NCBI GenBank assembly: GCA_023399215.1
Contig: JAEWQJ010000020.1
Location: 62,001-126,000, forward strand
DNA length: 64,000 nt
Source of the DNA: Methanobacteriota archaeon
Lineage (GTDB): Archaea; Halobacteriota; Methanosarcinia; Methanosarcinales; Methanosarcinaceae
Reading direction: 5' to 3'
A program made the position numbers and the translations under genes. Under the pieces are notes generated by a model. It did no database searches and had not been told where the DNA came from. It saw only the letters and a program-made list of their open reading frames with translations. Of the stretch, positions 51,712 to 60,620 are shown piece by piece; positions within the stretch are counted from its first letter, which is position 1; each line of letters opens with the position of its first letter.

Positions 51712-53256
51712 ATGACTCAGGCAAAAAAACCTCTTATGCTCATTATTCTTGATGGCTGGGGCTACAGGGAAGCAAGAGAAGGAAACGCTATCCTGGCAGC
51801 CAGAACTCCAAATCTTGACTCTATGATAGAAGAATATCCCTGGTGTTTCTTAGAAGCCTCAGGGGAAGCTGTAGGCCTTCCGGAAGGCCAGATGGGAAAC
51901 TCCGAAGTCGGGCACCTGAATATAGGGGCAGGACGAATTGTGTACCAGGACCTAACCCGAATAAATCTCTCCATAAGGAAAGGTGACTTCTTCAAGAATC
52001 CGGCTTTTTTGGGTGTAATTTCAAATGCTAAAGCCAACGATTCCAGCCTGCATCTCATGGGGCTTGTCTCCTATGGAGGCGTTCACAGCTATATGACCCA
52101 TATTTATTCCCTTATCAAGCTCGCACAGCAAGAAGGGTTGAAAAAAGTATATATACATGCTTTTTTGGACGGCAGAGACGTGCCTCCTAAAGCCGCCCTC
52201 AAAGATATACAGGAGCTTGATGCTTTTTGTAAGGAGAACGGAAATGCTAAAATTGCAACCATATCCGGGCGTTATTACGCAATGGACAGAGATAAACGTT
52301 GGGATCGAACAAAACTTGCCTATGATGCCTTGACTATGGGAGTTGCGCCCTACAAAACTCCTGATGCAGAAACTGCAGTTTCTGAAGCTTATGAAAGAGG
52401 AGAAACCGACGAGTTTGTAAAACCGACTGTAATCACAGATTCAGAAGGAAAGCCTGAGGCAGTCATAAAGGATAATGATTCTGTAATCTTTTTCAATTTC
52501 AGGCCTGATAGAGCACGGCAGCTTACCTGGGCTTTTGTAAATCAAGACTTTGATGGGTTTGTGAGAGAAAAACACCCGAAAGTTCACTATGTCTGTATGG
52601 CCCAGTACGATGAAACCCTTGATTTGCCTATAGCTTTCCCGCCGGAAGAACTGCAAAATGTGCTTGGAGAAGTACTGAGCAAACAGGGACTGGCCCAGCT
52701 TCGGATTGCCGAAACCGAAAAGTATGCCCATGTGACCTTTTTCCTTAATGGAGGGCAGGAAAAATGTTACGAAGGAGAGGACCGCTGCCTCATTCCGTCA
52801 CCAAAGATTGCTACCTATGACCTTAAGCCCGAAATGAGTGCATATGAGGTTACGGAGAAAGTGATAAGGAGGATTCGGTCAGGAAAGTATGATGTGATTG
52901 TCCTTAACTTCGCAAACATGGATATGGTCGGGCACACCGGAATCTTTGAGGCTGCAGTAAAGGCAGTGGAAGCCGTAGATAGCTGCGTGGGCAAAATTGC
53001 TGCGTGTCTGAAAGAAGTAGGAGGCGTAGCGATTATAACTGCAGACCATGGGAATGCCGAACAGATGGAAAACCCGACAACGGGAGAGCCGCATACTGCA
53101 CATACTTCAAATCCGGTAAAGTGCATTTACTTCGGAAACGATGAAGTTAAAGGACTTAAGGACGGAAAACTGTGTGATCTTGCACCAACTCTTCTGGAAC
53201 TCCTCAAGATCCGAAAGCCTGAGGAGATGACAGGAGAATCTCTTATTATGAAATAA
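51712..53256 (+). CDS. gpmI: 2,3-bisphosphoglycerate-independent phosphoglycerate mutase
   Basis: 514 aa from MTQAKKP at 51712 (the frame opens at 51694). Alkaline-phosphatase-fold metalloenzyme with the metal-binding LIILDGWGYRE start, the nucleophile serine in GQMGNSEVGHLNIGAGR, DGRDVPPKAA, NFRPDRARQL, and the C-terminal metal ligands NFANMDMVGHTG and TADHGNAEQM. Interconverts 3- and 2-phosphoglycerate in gluconeogenesis and glycolysis. The bacterial-type GpmI is present rather than the archaeal ApgM form. Confidence 0.96.
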   Translation: MTQAKKPLMLIILDGWGYREAREGNAILAARTPNLDSMIEEYPWCFLEASGEAVGLPEGQMGNSEVGHLNIGAGRIVYQDLTRINLSIRKGDFFKNPAFLGVISNAKANDSSLHLMGLVSYGGVHSYMTHIYSLIKLAQQEGLKKVYIHAFLDGRDVPPKAALKDIQELDAFCKENGNAKIATISGRYYAMDRDKRWDRTKLAYDALTMGVAPYKTPDAETAVSEAYERGETDEFVKPTVITDSEGKPEAVIKDNDSVIFFNFRPDRARQLTWAFVNQDFDGFVREKHPKVHYVCMAQYDETLDLPIAFPPEELQNVLGEVLSKQGLAQLRIAETEKYAHVTFFLNGGQEKCYEGEDRCLIPSPKIATYDLKPEMSAYEVTEKVIRRIRSGKYDVIVLNFANMDMVGHTGIFEAAVKAVEAVDSCVGKIAACLKEVGGVAIITADHGNAEQMENPTTGEPHTAHTSNPVKCIYFGNDEVKGLKDGKLCDLAPTLLELLKIRKPEEMTGESLIMK

Positions 53257-53354
53257 TAATTTAAAAAAGAAAAAATAATCTGAAATTATTACAGAAGGAG
53301 AACTAATCTGAAAATTACTAAAGAACGAGAAAAACAGCCGGAAATTTCAGGAAC

Positions 53355-53396
53355 CCTAATTTTTCCTTCCTAATTTTTCCTTCCTAATTTTTCTTT
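53355..53396 (+). terminator. T-rich tandem repeat, likely terminator of gpmI
   Basis: Three 14-bp units of cctaatttttcctt, about 100 nt after the gpmI stop. Archaeal termination depends on T runs in the non-template strand, which this array supplies. Confidence 0.45.
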
Positions 53397-53572
53397 TCTG
53401 TTCCTGCTCTCCTTATACTTCACTTCTGTTGTTATTTTTATTATATTCATAGCGTTGAGATTAGGCAACAGATAATTTTTAAAAGGTTAAATACCAGCAG
53501 CTACAATAAAAGGAGCACAGGACTTCGGAAGTCATAAAGCTTTAAGTGCAGCAGTTTTGGAGTTTAACAGGA

Positions 53573-54529
53573 ATGATCAAAATAACCACTCCTTGCCGAA
53601 TTCATATGACGCTTATTGATATGAATGCGGAGATCGGAAGAGTCGATGGAGGAGCAGGACTAACCCTTTCCTCTCCTAATATAAAAATTACGGCTGAAGA
53701 AGCCGATGGAGTCAGTATAGAAGGCCTGCAGGTTTTTACTGATAGAATGAAAAGAGCTGCAGAATCCCTGCTTCCTGAGGGTAAAGGGATCAGGATCGAC
53801 GTACAGGAAGTGTACCCAGCCCATGTAGGTTTCGGATCCGGAACCCAGTCTTCCCTAGCCGCGGCAGCAGCTGTAAATGAACTGTATGGGCTTGGAAAAA
53901 GCGTTAGAGAACTTGCACTTGCAGTAAAAAGAGGAGGTACTTCGGGTATAGGAGTAGCTGCGTTTGAGAAAGGCGGGTTTATAGTTGACGGAGGGCATAA
54001 GTTCAAAGATAAAGGTGGTTTTATGCCGTCGGCTGCCAGCAAAGTACCGCCCGGGCCAGTGCTCTTCAGAGAGGATTTTCCTCAATGGGAAATGGTGGTA
54101 GCAATCCCCAACGACAAGGGAATGCATGATCAGGAGGAAGTCGAGACCTTCAAGAAATTCTGTCCCCTCCCTGTAGAAGAAGTCAGGGAAATTTCCCATG
54201 TCGTGCTCATGCAGATGATGCCTGCCGTGATGGAAGAAGATATAGTGAGTTTCGGGGCCGCAGTAAATCATGTTCAGACTGTTGGCTTTAACAAAAGGGA
54301 GAGCCTTATCTGGCCTGAGTTTGTGAAAAATATTGCTTCTTTCATGCGCAGCCGGAGCTACGGAGCCGGGGTAAGTTCTTTTGGGCCTGTAGTATATTCT
54401 TTTGTAGATAACAAATCGGAAGGTAGACAGCTTCAGGTGGAAGTCCAGAAAATGCTTGACGACTCCGTTGGCGGGACTGTCATGCTTACCAGGGCAAGAA
54501 ACCACGGCGCAGAAATATCCCGGGTTTGA
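53573..54529 (+). CDS. Beta-ribofuranosylaminobenzene 5'-phosphate synthase
   Basis: 318 aa from MIKITTP at 53573, with GGAG 10 nt upstream. GHMP-kinase-superfamily protein with PCRIHMTLIDMNAEIGRVDG at the start, the glycine-rich HVGFGSGTQSSLAAAAA (~86-102) and SYGAGVSSFGP near the end. Catalyses the first committed step of tetrahydromethanopterin/sarcinapterin synthesis, joining PRPP and 4-hydroxybenzoate (or p-aminobenzoate). Single gene. Confidence 0.92.
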   Translation: MIKITTPCRIHMTLIDMNAEIGRVDGGAGLTLSSPNIKITAEEADGVSIEGLQVFTDRMKRAAESLLPEGKGIRIDVQEVYPAHVGFGSGTQSSLAAAAAVNELYGLGKSVRELALAVKRGGTSGIGVAAFEKGGFIVDGGHKFKDKGGFMPSAASKVPPGPVLFREDFPQWEMVVAIPNDKGMHDQEEVETFKKFCPLPVEEVREISHVVLMQMMPAVMEEDIVSFGAAVNHVQTVGFNKRESLIWPEFVKNIASFMRSRSYGAGVSSFGPVVYSFVDNKSEGRQLQVEVQKMLDDSVGGTVMLTRARNHGAEISRV

Positions 54530-54544
54530 AAGCCTTATATTCAG

Positions 54545-55165
54545 TTAGTGAGACCGAAAATCATTGTGCTTATGCTCGGGCAGCCTGTGAAATGATTCCC
54601 CGGCTGGCCCGAATAAGCCCACATGTACGAACACGTTTGATAGATAGCTAGGTTCACGTGTCGTTCTGTGTCTCCCTCTTATAGCAATCGCATACCGTTC
54701 TTCAACCAAAAACAATGGGTCTACCGCAACATTTACTTCTGCATATAGCCTGTGTCCTAGACGGCAAATACTTATTTCAGTCACATTCCTTCTAAATTAA
54801 TTTAAGTACGATTATCAGGCCTGTAATATCCTCTTTTCTGCCGTAACCGTACGTAAAACGCTTATACGACTTTTTCAGGGAAAGATAAAAGACAAAACCT
54901 AGAGTGCCTGCGGTTGCGGCATCTCCTAAAGATTGCAGCATCTCCAAAATTATGATTGTATTATCGAGAAGGGCTACGCTTCCCAAAGCTCAGGCAATGA
55001 AAATCTGAAAAAAGCTGTGTCCATGAATCCAGAAAAATACCATTTGACCGCACAAAGTTCCCTGATGTGGAGAGAGTTTCAGGATCCACGATTCCCCATG
55101 CGTATGGGTGCATGTGAGTGCTCTTCCTGGGAAGAGTTCAGGCCTATCCTTGTCAATCTAAGATC
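54545..55165 (-). pseudogene. Decayed CDF cation transporter
   Basis: Three blocks in different frames, all in the order of a DmeF-like CDF transporter: EEHSHAPIRMGNRGS then a stop (~55140-55100), RELCAVKWYFSGFMDTAFF (~55060-55010), GSVALLDNTI...GDAATAG...RFTYGYGRKEDITG (54792-54986), and the C-terminal cytoplasmic part LGHRLYAEVNVAVDP...PEHEH-like (54545-54784). The central four membrane helices (about 120 residues) are deleted, and there are at least two frame disruptions. Clear pseudogene. Confidence 0.85.
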
Positions 55166-55244
55166 TACTTAACTGAATCGTTAAGGATAAAACATACACA
55201 TAAATAAAAAAATTAGGAAAATAAGGATTTTGAATGCAGATTCC

Positions 55245-56261
55245 TTAAAACCACTGGTCGAGAGTTTTTTGTCTGGCTCCTGAGGCAGCTTTAAGTCGTT
55301 CTGCAGCTTTTCCCACCCTGTCGACCGAAAAATCGTGATTCTCACAAAGGAATTCGAGAAGTTTTTCAGAATCAGGTTTTCCCCATCTTATTTTGTAATC
55401 ATCCGTTACTTCAGGGTGGAGAAAGATATCTCTTATTTGATCCACAGCTTCAATATCTGCCTTTTTTTCCCGGAGCACGGCATAAATATCCCCATGCTTT
55501 TTAATTAGTTTAAGGGCTGTTTTGGGGCCTACTTTCTCCAGCCCTTTGTTATAATCCGTGCCCACACAGATAGCGATATCTATGAGCTGCTCCCGCGTAA
55601 TTTCCAGGGCTTTGAGAGTCTCATCCAGCTCGATTTTTTCTGGTTCGACGTCAACGTAAATGTTTTTTCCCGGAAGCTTGCGTTTTCCTGTTACAGCCAG
55701 ATTCCGGACAACAACCGGAGCCCCGAAAAGAAATGAATCGTAATCTTGCGAAGCGACGCAGTTGGCATCTTTTTTGAGAACCACATGTGCAGCCTGTGCT
55801 TCGCCTTCACAGGGGGCCTGAACAAAGGGAACTCCCATAATATCAAGGAGATATTTGGAGTCTTCAACAATTTCCTGGTTTACTTTTGAAGAAGCCTGGG
55901 CATACTTATAGGCCGATTCAAGATCTCCTATAGCCTTTGCATTCTCCCATTTTTCCCGGGAGGATTCTCTTATTTCTTTTCGCTGGTTCAGGGTTTCGGA
56001 CTTGAGATCAGGAGGCTTGCCGTCAAAAACAAAGAGAGGCTTGACACCTGCTTCTATAAGGCTCGCTGTCCGGTAGAGCAGGCCTGAGAGATGTGAAGTC
56101 ACTCTCCCTGCAGAATCAACCAGTGGGCTTCCGTCCCGCTGGCGAATAATGCTCAAAAACTGGTGTAGCGTGTTAAACGCATCAATTGCAACCACCTGAT
56201 TAGTAAGATCCGAAAGTTCAACTTTTCTTTTCTGGAGCAGGTCGCCTATATCTGTGCCCAT
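55245..56261 (-). CDS. fen: Flap endonuclease 1
   Basis: 338 aa. The N-terminal XPG nuclease domain (VVAIDAFNTLHQFLS, FVFDGKPPDLK) and internal domain (PFVQAPCEGEAQAAHV, SQDYDSFLFG, GTDYNKGLEKVGPKTALKLI helix-hairpin-helix) carry the metal-binding acids. The C-terminal QKTLDQWF is a PCNA-interacting PIP box. Processes Okazaki-fragment flaps. GAGGG lies upstream of the ATG. Confidence 0.96.
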   Translation of the reverse strand: MGTDIGDLLQKRKVELSDLTNQVVAIDAFNTLHQFLSIIRQRDGSPLVDSAGRVTSHLSGLLYRTASLIEAGVKPLFVFDGKPPDLKSETLNQRKEIRESSREKWENAKAIGDLESAYKYAQASSKVNQEIVEDSKYLLDIMGVPFVQAPCEGEAQAAHVVLKKDANCVASQDYDSFLFGAPVVVRNLAVTGKRKLPGKNIYVDVEPEKIELDETLKALEITREQLIDIAICVGTDYNKGLEKVGPKTALKLIKKHGDIYAVLREKKADIEAVDQIRDIFLHPEVTDDYKIRWGKPDSEKLLEFLCENHDFSVDRVGKAAERLKAASGARQKTLDQWF

Positions 56262-56868
56262 ATTTTCCCTCGTGTGTCTTAAATTTTCCAGAAAGCCTCA
56301 GTGCTTTCATTACCTTTTTAGTCTTTTCTTACTTTTTAGTTCTTCAACTGTTATGCAGAAAATCAATATCAATATACTTTACTACAGGTCAATATCAAAA
56401 ACGCTTTGCAGTAAGTCAATATTAAAGATGCTTTACAGCAATTATGTAATTTATTGCTCAATACGCTTTATAGATACTGAAGTCTTATATTTACCGCGTG
56501 TCCAGAGTTATCCTGAGATACTTCTCGATGAATATACACTGTTGAAGACAGAGTACTACTCCGGAGGAAAAAAGTACAGAAACTTAATGTGATTTTCATT
56601 TCAATTCATGGGCCTCATTTGATCACTGAATTCCGGCATTCACTGAACTTATTTGGTCACATTCCGGCATTCACTAAACTCATTTGGTCATCGAATTCCG
56701 GTATTTATTGGCTTCAACCAGTCATTGACTTCATCAGATCATAGATTTTTAATCCGATTTTTTGAACTTAGCCCTATTAGCCTTTCGGAGGCCAATCAAA
56801 GCTATCCAGTATGAGGAGAGAAAAGAGACGAGTTTAATAGGCTTTATAGCCTTTATAGACACCTACGA
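56262..56868. repeat. Intergenic region with two tandem-repeat arrays
   Basis: Array one (56363-56442) has three ~27-bp units starting tcaatatcaaaaacgctttg. Array two (56616-56713) has three 31-34-bp units of catttggtcactgaattccg type. No supported gene. The plus-strand frame at 56762-56989 is antisense to the next gene. Neither array has the uniform repeat and variable spacer pattern of CRISPR. Confidence 0.75.
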
Positions 56869-57171
56869 TCAAGCAGTAAGGTCAAGTCGAACATCGATTA
56901 CTGAATCTTCATTTGCTTCTATTTTGGATATTGTCAGCAAATTACCTTTTCTTTCCAGTAAAGTTGCTTTCGTGACCTGGACTTGGTGACCATCCACCTG
57001 CTTCTGGTTGTTGTTTTTATGGACGACTAGGAGCTTTTGCCCTTTCTCAGCCCCTTCTCCTATTTTGGACACGATATTTCTTATGACCTGTTCAAAATCA
57101 GAATAAATCAAAATTTCCGACTTATTTGCAACCTTTGTAATAATGCCAATCGGTTCCAGACTAAGGTGCAT
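56869..57171 (-). CDS. Conserved-looking small protein with TsaA/TrmO-like start, function unknown
   Basis: About 100 aa from ATG 57171, with AAGGAAAG 5-8 nt upstream (the longer ORF starts at 57201). It begins MHLSLEPIGIITKVANKSEI, resembling the small beta-barrel opening (PIG.I) of TsaA/TrmO-like proteins, but is too short to be complete TrmO. The remainder is a predicted beta-rich fold ending DVRLDLTA. Monocistronic. Confidence 0.6.
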   Translation of the reverse strand: MHLSLEPIGIITKVANKSEILIYSDFEQVIRNIVSKIGEGAEKGQKLLVVHKNNNQKQVDGHQVQVTKATLLERKGNLLTISKIEANEDSVIDVRLDLTA

Positions 57172-57666
57172 ATAGCTTTCCTTCTTTACCTGCTTACACA
57201 AGTAATCAAATAATACTAACTATGAGTAATAATAGCTTACGATACAGAATGTCTAATTTATTTTTTTATCATTGTTAAAATCCAGATATTCTCTGTTCTA
57301 CAGAAGAACCAGTATATATAATTTACTAAATCAAGGTCCCTGTGCCCGAAATGCCCTAGTGCGGTATTAATTACATTAGAAAAATTAGCATATATTAGTA
57401 TTAAAATTAGGATAAATATTAATAAATTAAATTCAAAACTGAACGAAGATTGAGAGTCAATTCAAAAAAATACTCGAGTTGTTTTTTTCTTTCAATTAAC
57501 GCCGCATATATAGAAGATTACTGCCCTATAAAGAGTATGCTTATAAAGTATTGAGCACTCCTGGATAAAAAATTAAATTTTATTGTTAAAAATCTGGGGA
57601 TTCAAACTATGCTTTTTAAAATAAAAAACTAAATGTTTTGCCCTGAAATAAAAATTATAAGTGAGA
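57172..57666. other. Intergenic region
   Basis: About 495 bp, strongly AT-rich. It has two near-identical pieces (aattaataaattaaattc-like around 57415-57435), and no gene, tRNA or strong hairpin seen. It must contain the promoter of the small gene at 56869-57171. Confidence 0.3.
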
Positions 57667-57990
57667 TTAATGGTATTTTCTGCGGTTGAATTCGTAAACT
57701 GCATTATCAACTTTGCTTGATAGCTCATTCATCCGTTCTTCAATCTTTGTTTCTGTACTATCCATGTTGACCTTAAGAGTAAGGTCCTTTGCTTCCATTT
57801 TGTTTTCGAGTTCTTGAAGCCTATTGTTTACAGAGATGAGCATGACAGCTAATGTTCCGACCAGAACCATAACCGAAAGAATAATCAGGGGATTTGTGGG
57901 TTTATATTCAAATCTTCTAAGCCATTCAAAGGATAGAAGAAAGGATGACAGAACCATCACAACAAGAAATACTGTATCTCTAGTCTCCAT
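57667..57990 (-). CDS. Small membrane protein with coiled coil
   Basis: 107 aa. Two hydrophobic helices (~6-22 and ~33-53) are followed by a heptad-rich segment (~55-98; NRLQELENKMEAKDL) and the basic end RRKYH. GAGGT lies 6 nt upstream of the ATG. No family recognised; topology suggests both ends on the same side with a cytoplasmic coiled coil. Confidence 0.7.
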   Translation of the reverse strand: METRDTVFLVVMVLSSFLLSFEWLRRFEYKPTNPLIILSVMVLVGTLAVMLISVNNRLQELENKMEAKDLTLKVNMDSTETKIEERMNELSSKVDNAVYEFNRRKYH

Positions 57991-58458
57991 CGTATACCTC
58001 TAATATACCTGTAAAAATTACTCTGCATATACAAGCACATATGCAAGCATTCTGTAATATAACCTGTTTCAAAATTATCAAGCGGAATATTCCTTTAAGT
58101 ATTTACTGCTTTTCTATTTTTACGATTTTCGATTTTTTACTTTTTTCTATTTTGTTTCTTTTTTAAGATGTATAATATATAATTTTTCACAGACTAACAT
58201 TTATCAATTTATTTCATTACTTTTGATTATGCTCCTGCGAAAAAAGAGCCAGTATCTTAGAGAGGTATCTCAGAAATGTATTTCAGAGATGTATCCTGGA
58301 AGCATTTCGTGGAAAAATCTCTATTTAAAATAATAGAAGAAATATGAGATTTTCAGGTAAAGTTATATATAAACAGTCATGAGAAACGGAGATGGAAATA
58401 CAGTAAGTATATAAAGGAATAGAAAAGGCATACTGTTAAGAACTAAGGAGTTTAGCAC
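57991..58458. other. Intergenic region between divergent genes
   Basis: About 470 bp, AT-rich. A TATA candidate on the plus strand lies at 58364-58372 (ttatatata type), some 90 nt before the presenilin-like start. Nothing else seen. Confidence 0.35.
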
Positions 58459-59346
58459 TTGAGTTCCATTGAACAATCAATTAAAGATTATTTACCCATT
58501 ATTTCCATGGGAGGACTAATCCTTATAGTGCAGATTCTTGCACTCTTTTTGTCCACGCCAATGGAAGTTAGTGGAATGCAGGCTTTTGAGGACCCAACCC
58601 AGGTGTCCAATTCTATATATTATATTATAATGATCCTGGTTTTTACCCTGTTTGTCCTTATAGCAATAAAGAAAAATATGAAGTGGGTAATCAGCCTCTT
58701 TATTTATCTAGCCATAATAAGCACTATCTATTACGTAGTCCTCGCCCTGTTTACCCTCATTCCGTTTCTTTCAGGATTTGAGTCCATTGCCTCAGTTGTG
58801 CTGTCTGTAGGAATAACAGTGCTGCTCTATAAATATCCAGAATGGTATGTAGTTGACATTGTGGGACTTTGTATTGCAGCCGGGGTCAGTGCTCTGATAG
58901 GAATTTCCCTCTCAGTTGTTCCCGTAATAGTACTTCTGGTGCTTCTTGCAATATACGACGCTATATCAGTATACAAAACAAAGCACATGGTATCTATGGC
59001 CGAAGGAGTAATGGATCTAAAACTTCCAATCATGTTTGTAATTCCAAAACACCTGAATTATTCTTTCTTGACGGAAGACTTCAAACAGGACGAAAAGCAT
59101 GAGGCTTTTTTTATGGGGCTCGGAGATGCGGTTATGCCTACCCTGCTAGTAGTCTCAGCAAACGTCTTCATGAAAAGTAATTTCTATCCAGTCCTTGGGG
59201 CCATACTGGGCACGCTTCTAGGTCACGCAATCCTTTCCATCCAGGTAATGAAAGGAAAACCGCAGGCAGGTCTTCCCTTTTTGAATTCCGGAGTAATTCT
59301 GGGGTTCTTTGCTGGTGTCCTGATCTCAGGAGCCTCAATCCTGTGA
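58459..59346 (+). CDS. Presenilin-like (A22) intramembrane aspartyl protease
   Basis: 295 aa, nine hydrophobic segments. Catalytic aspartates D167 in AIYDAISVYKTKHM (YD motif) and D223 in FMGLGDAVMP (GxGD motif) are present. The PAL-type motif reads AGLPFL (~270-275). This is the archaeal presenilin/SPP family (PSH-like), which cleaves membrane peptides. It starts with TTG, backed by AAGGAG 8 nt upstream. Followed 97 bp later by the HAD gene on the same strand. Confidence 0.88.
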   Translation: MSSIEQSIKDYLPIISMGGLILIVQILALFLSTPMEVSGMQAFEDPTQVSNSIYYIIMILVFTLFVLIAIKKNMKWVISLFIYLAIISTIYYVVLALFTLIPFLSGFESIASVVLSVGITVLLYKYPEWYVVDIVGLCIAAGVSALIGISLSVVPVIVLLVLLAIYDAISVYKTKHMVSMAEGVMDLKLPIMFVIPKHLNYSFLTEDFKQDEKHEAFFMGLGDAVMPTLLVVSANVFMKSNFYPVLGAILGTLLGHAILSIQVMKGKPQAGLPFLNSGVILGFFAGVLISGASIL

Positions 59347-59443
59347 AGTTAACTTTTCTTCACATATTACTATTTTTATAAATCTATATTTTATTTTCAA
59401 ATTTTCGCAAAGATTTTTTTATTTAATAGCTTAATCACTTGAT

Positions 59444-60244
59444 ATGTACAAAAGAATTGCAGTGGTCTTTGACAGTGCCGGAACCCTTCTACATATGTAC
59501 AGAGTTGCAAAGGAAGCTAGTACTGGAAATCTCCTTGAAAATATAGAGAGCACTGCTATTGTCGCGCAAAAGAATGGATGCGGGCTTGTAGTTCTGAACG
59601 CTGAAAGTGATCTACTCCTGCGCTCAAGAAGAGATATGCCTCTGTTTGAGTTTATAAAAGAGTACAGAATTTCAATAGGTATAAGCTGTTCAAAAGGAAT
59701 TTTTACTCCAGAGATTGCATGTGATATCATAAAGGGAACATCTCCAAAAATGGGCGACATACATGATGTGCTGGAAGCAGTTACATCTCGCTGTCCAAAT
59801 ATTTTTTATCTGGCAGCAGGCCTGATAGTTGATTCTCAAGCTAAAAGTGTTCCATATATACTGAGTACAGGAGGGCATGTATTCAGTACCACGTTACAAG
59901 CGGTCCAGGCTCTCCATTCCATGAAAGTTGATACGTATATAGCGTCTGGTGATAGTTTATTTGCTCTCATGCAACTGGCCGAGTTCATAGAGATTCCCCA
60001 GGAAAGAGTCTTTGCCTATTCAAACACCCTGATGAAAGAAAAAGTAGTGCTTGAACTAAAGCAAAAATATGACTTAGTACTCATGGTAGGAGATGGAATT
60101 AACGACATACTGGCATTCAGAGCAGCAGATGTAGGAGTAATGACAACACAGCAGGGTGACAAAAGACCTAAAGAACTAAGAGAAGCAGCAGATGTGATAA
60201 TTGACGATATTATAAAGGTTGTGGATGTGGTAAAAGCGCTGTAA
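59444..60244 (+). CDS. HAD-superfamily protein, P-type-ATPase-like soluble phosphatase
   Basis: 266 aa. HAD motif I is VVFDSAGTLLH: the nucleophile Asp is kept, but the +2 acid is Ala, as in phosphonatase-like or P-type ATPase-like members. Motif II TYIASGDS (~168) and motif IV GDGINDILAFRAADVGV (~222-238) match the P-domain of ion pumps without any membrane part. The substrate is unknown. It sits directly before atwA and mmp3, so a role around methyl-CoM reductase activation is a context-based guess. Confidence 0.75.
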   Translation: MYKRIAVVFDSAGTLLHMYRVAKEASTGNLLENIESTAIVAQKNGCGLVVLNAESDLLLRSRRDMPLFEFIKEYRISIGISCSKGIFTPEIACDIIKGTSPKMGDIHDVLEAVTSRCPNIFYLAAGLIVDSQAKSVPYILSTGGHVFSTTLQAVQALHSMKVDTYIASGDSLFALMQLAEFIEIPQERVFAYSNTLMKEKVVLELKQKYDLVLMVGDGINDILAFRAADVGVMTTQQGDKRPKELREAADVIIDDIIKVVDVVKAL

Positions 60245-60524
60245 TCAGGATGTAAAGAGAATTATTATATAAACGAATCAATATAACACGGCGGGTCAAT
60301 AAAGACAAAAATATAACACATCGAGTCAGTATACAGGACGAGATTAAAGTACTGATTAAGCAAGTTCATCAGAGGAATTTGACTTTACTCTAAATGTGCT
60401 TTAAATGTTAACAGTGAAAAAATAATGCGTTATGTTTATGTAATCTTTACTCTTATGTAGTTGTTGCCCAAATGTGTGAAATTCGTTAAGTGTGTGAAAT
60501 TTGTTGCTTGTACTATTGTATTAT

Positions 60525-60567
60525 TCATTTATAGTAATTGCCTTTCACTCTTGAGCAATATGCTCAG
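60525..60567 (+). promoter_or_regulatory. atwA promoter with inverted repeat at start site
   Basis: TATA-like catttatagtaatt at 60525-60538. About 20 nt downstream tgagca-ata-tgctca (60552-60566) forms a 6-bp inverted repeat where transcription should begin, giving a leader of ~55 nt. The rest of 60245-60520 shows no gene. Confidence 0.4.
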
Positions 60568-60620
60568 ACAGGCAAGAGCCACCAGAAAGTATTGCAGCTC
60601 ATAATTGCGGAGGAAAATCC

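Noticed and set aside
54792..54794. UAG after the N-terminal CDF block as a sense codon
   Set aside because: Continuation is only four codons, in the wrong frame for the C-terminal block; the locus is a pseudogene.
56363..56713. CRISPR array
   Set aside because: Units are degenerate, directly adjacent and few; there are no constant repeats with unique spacers and no cas genes.
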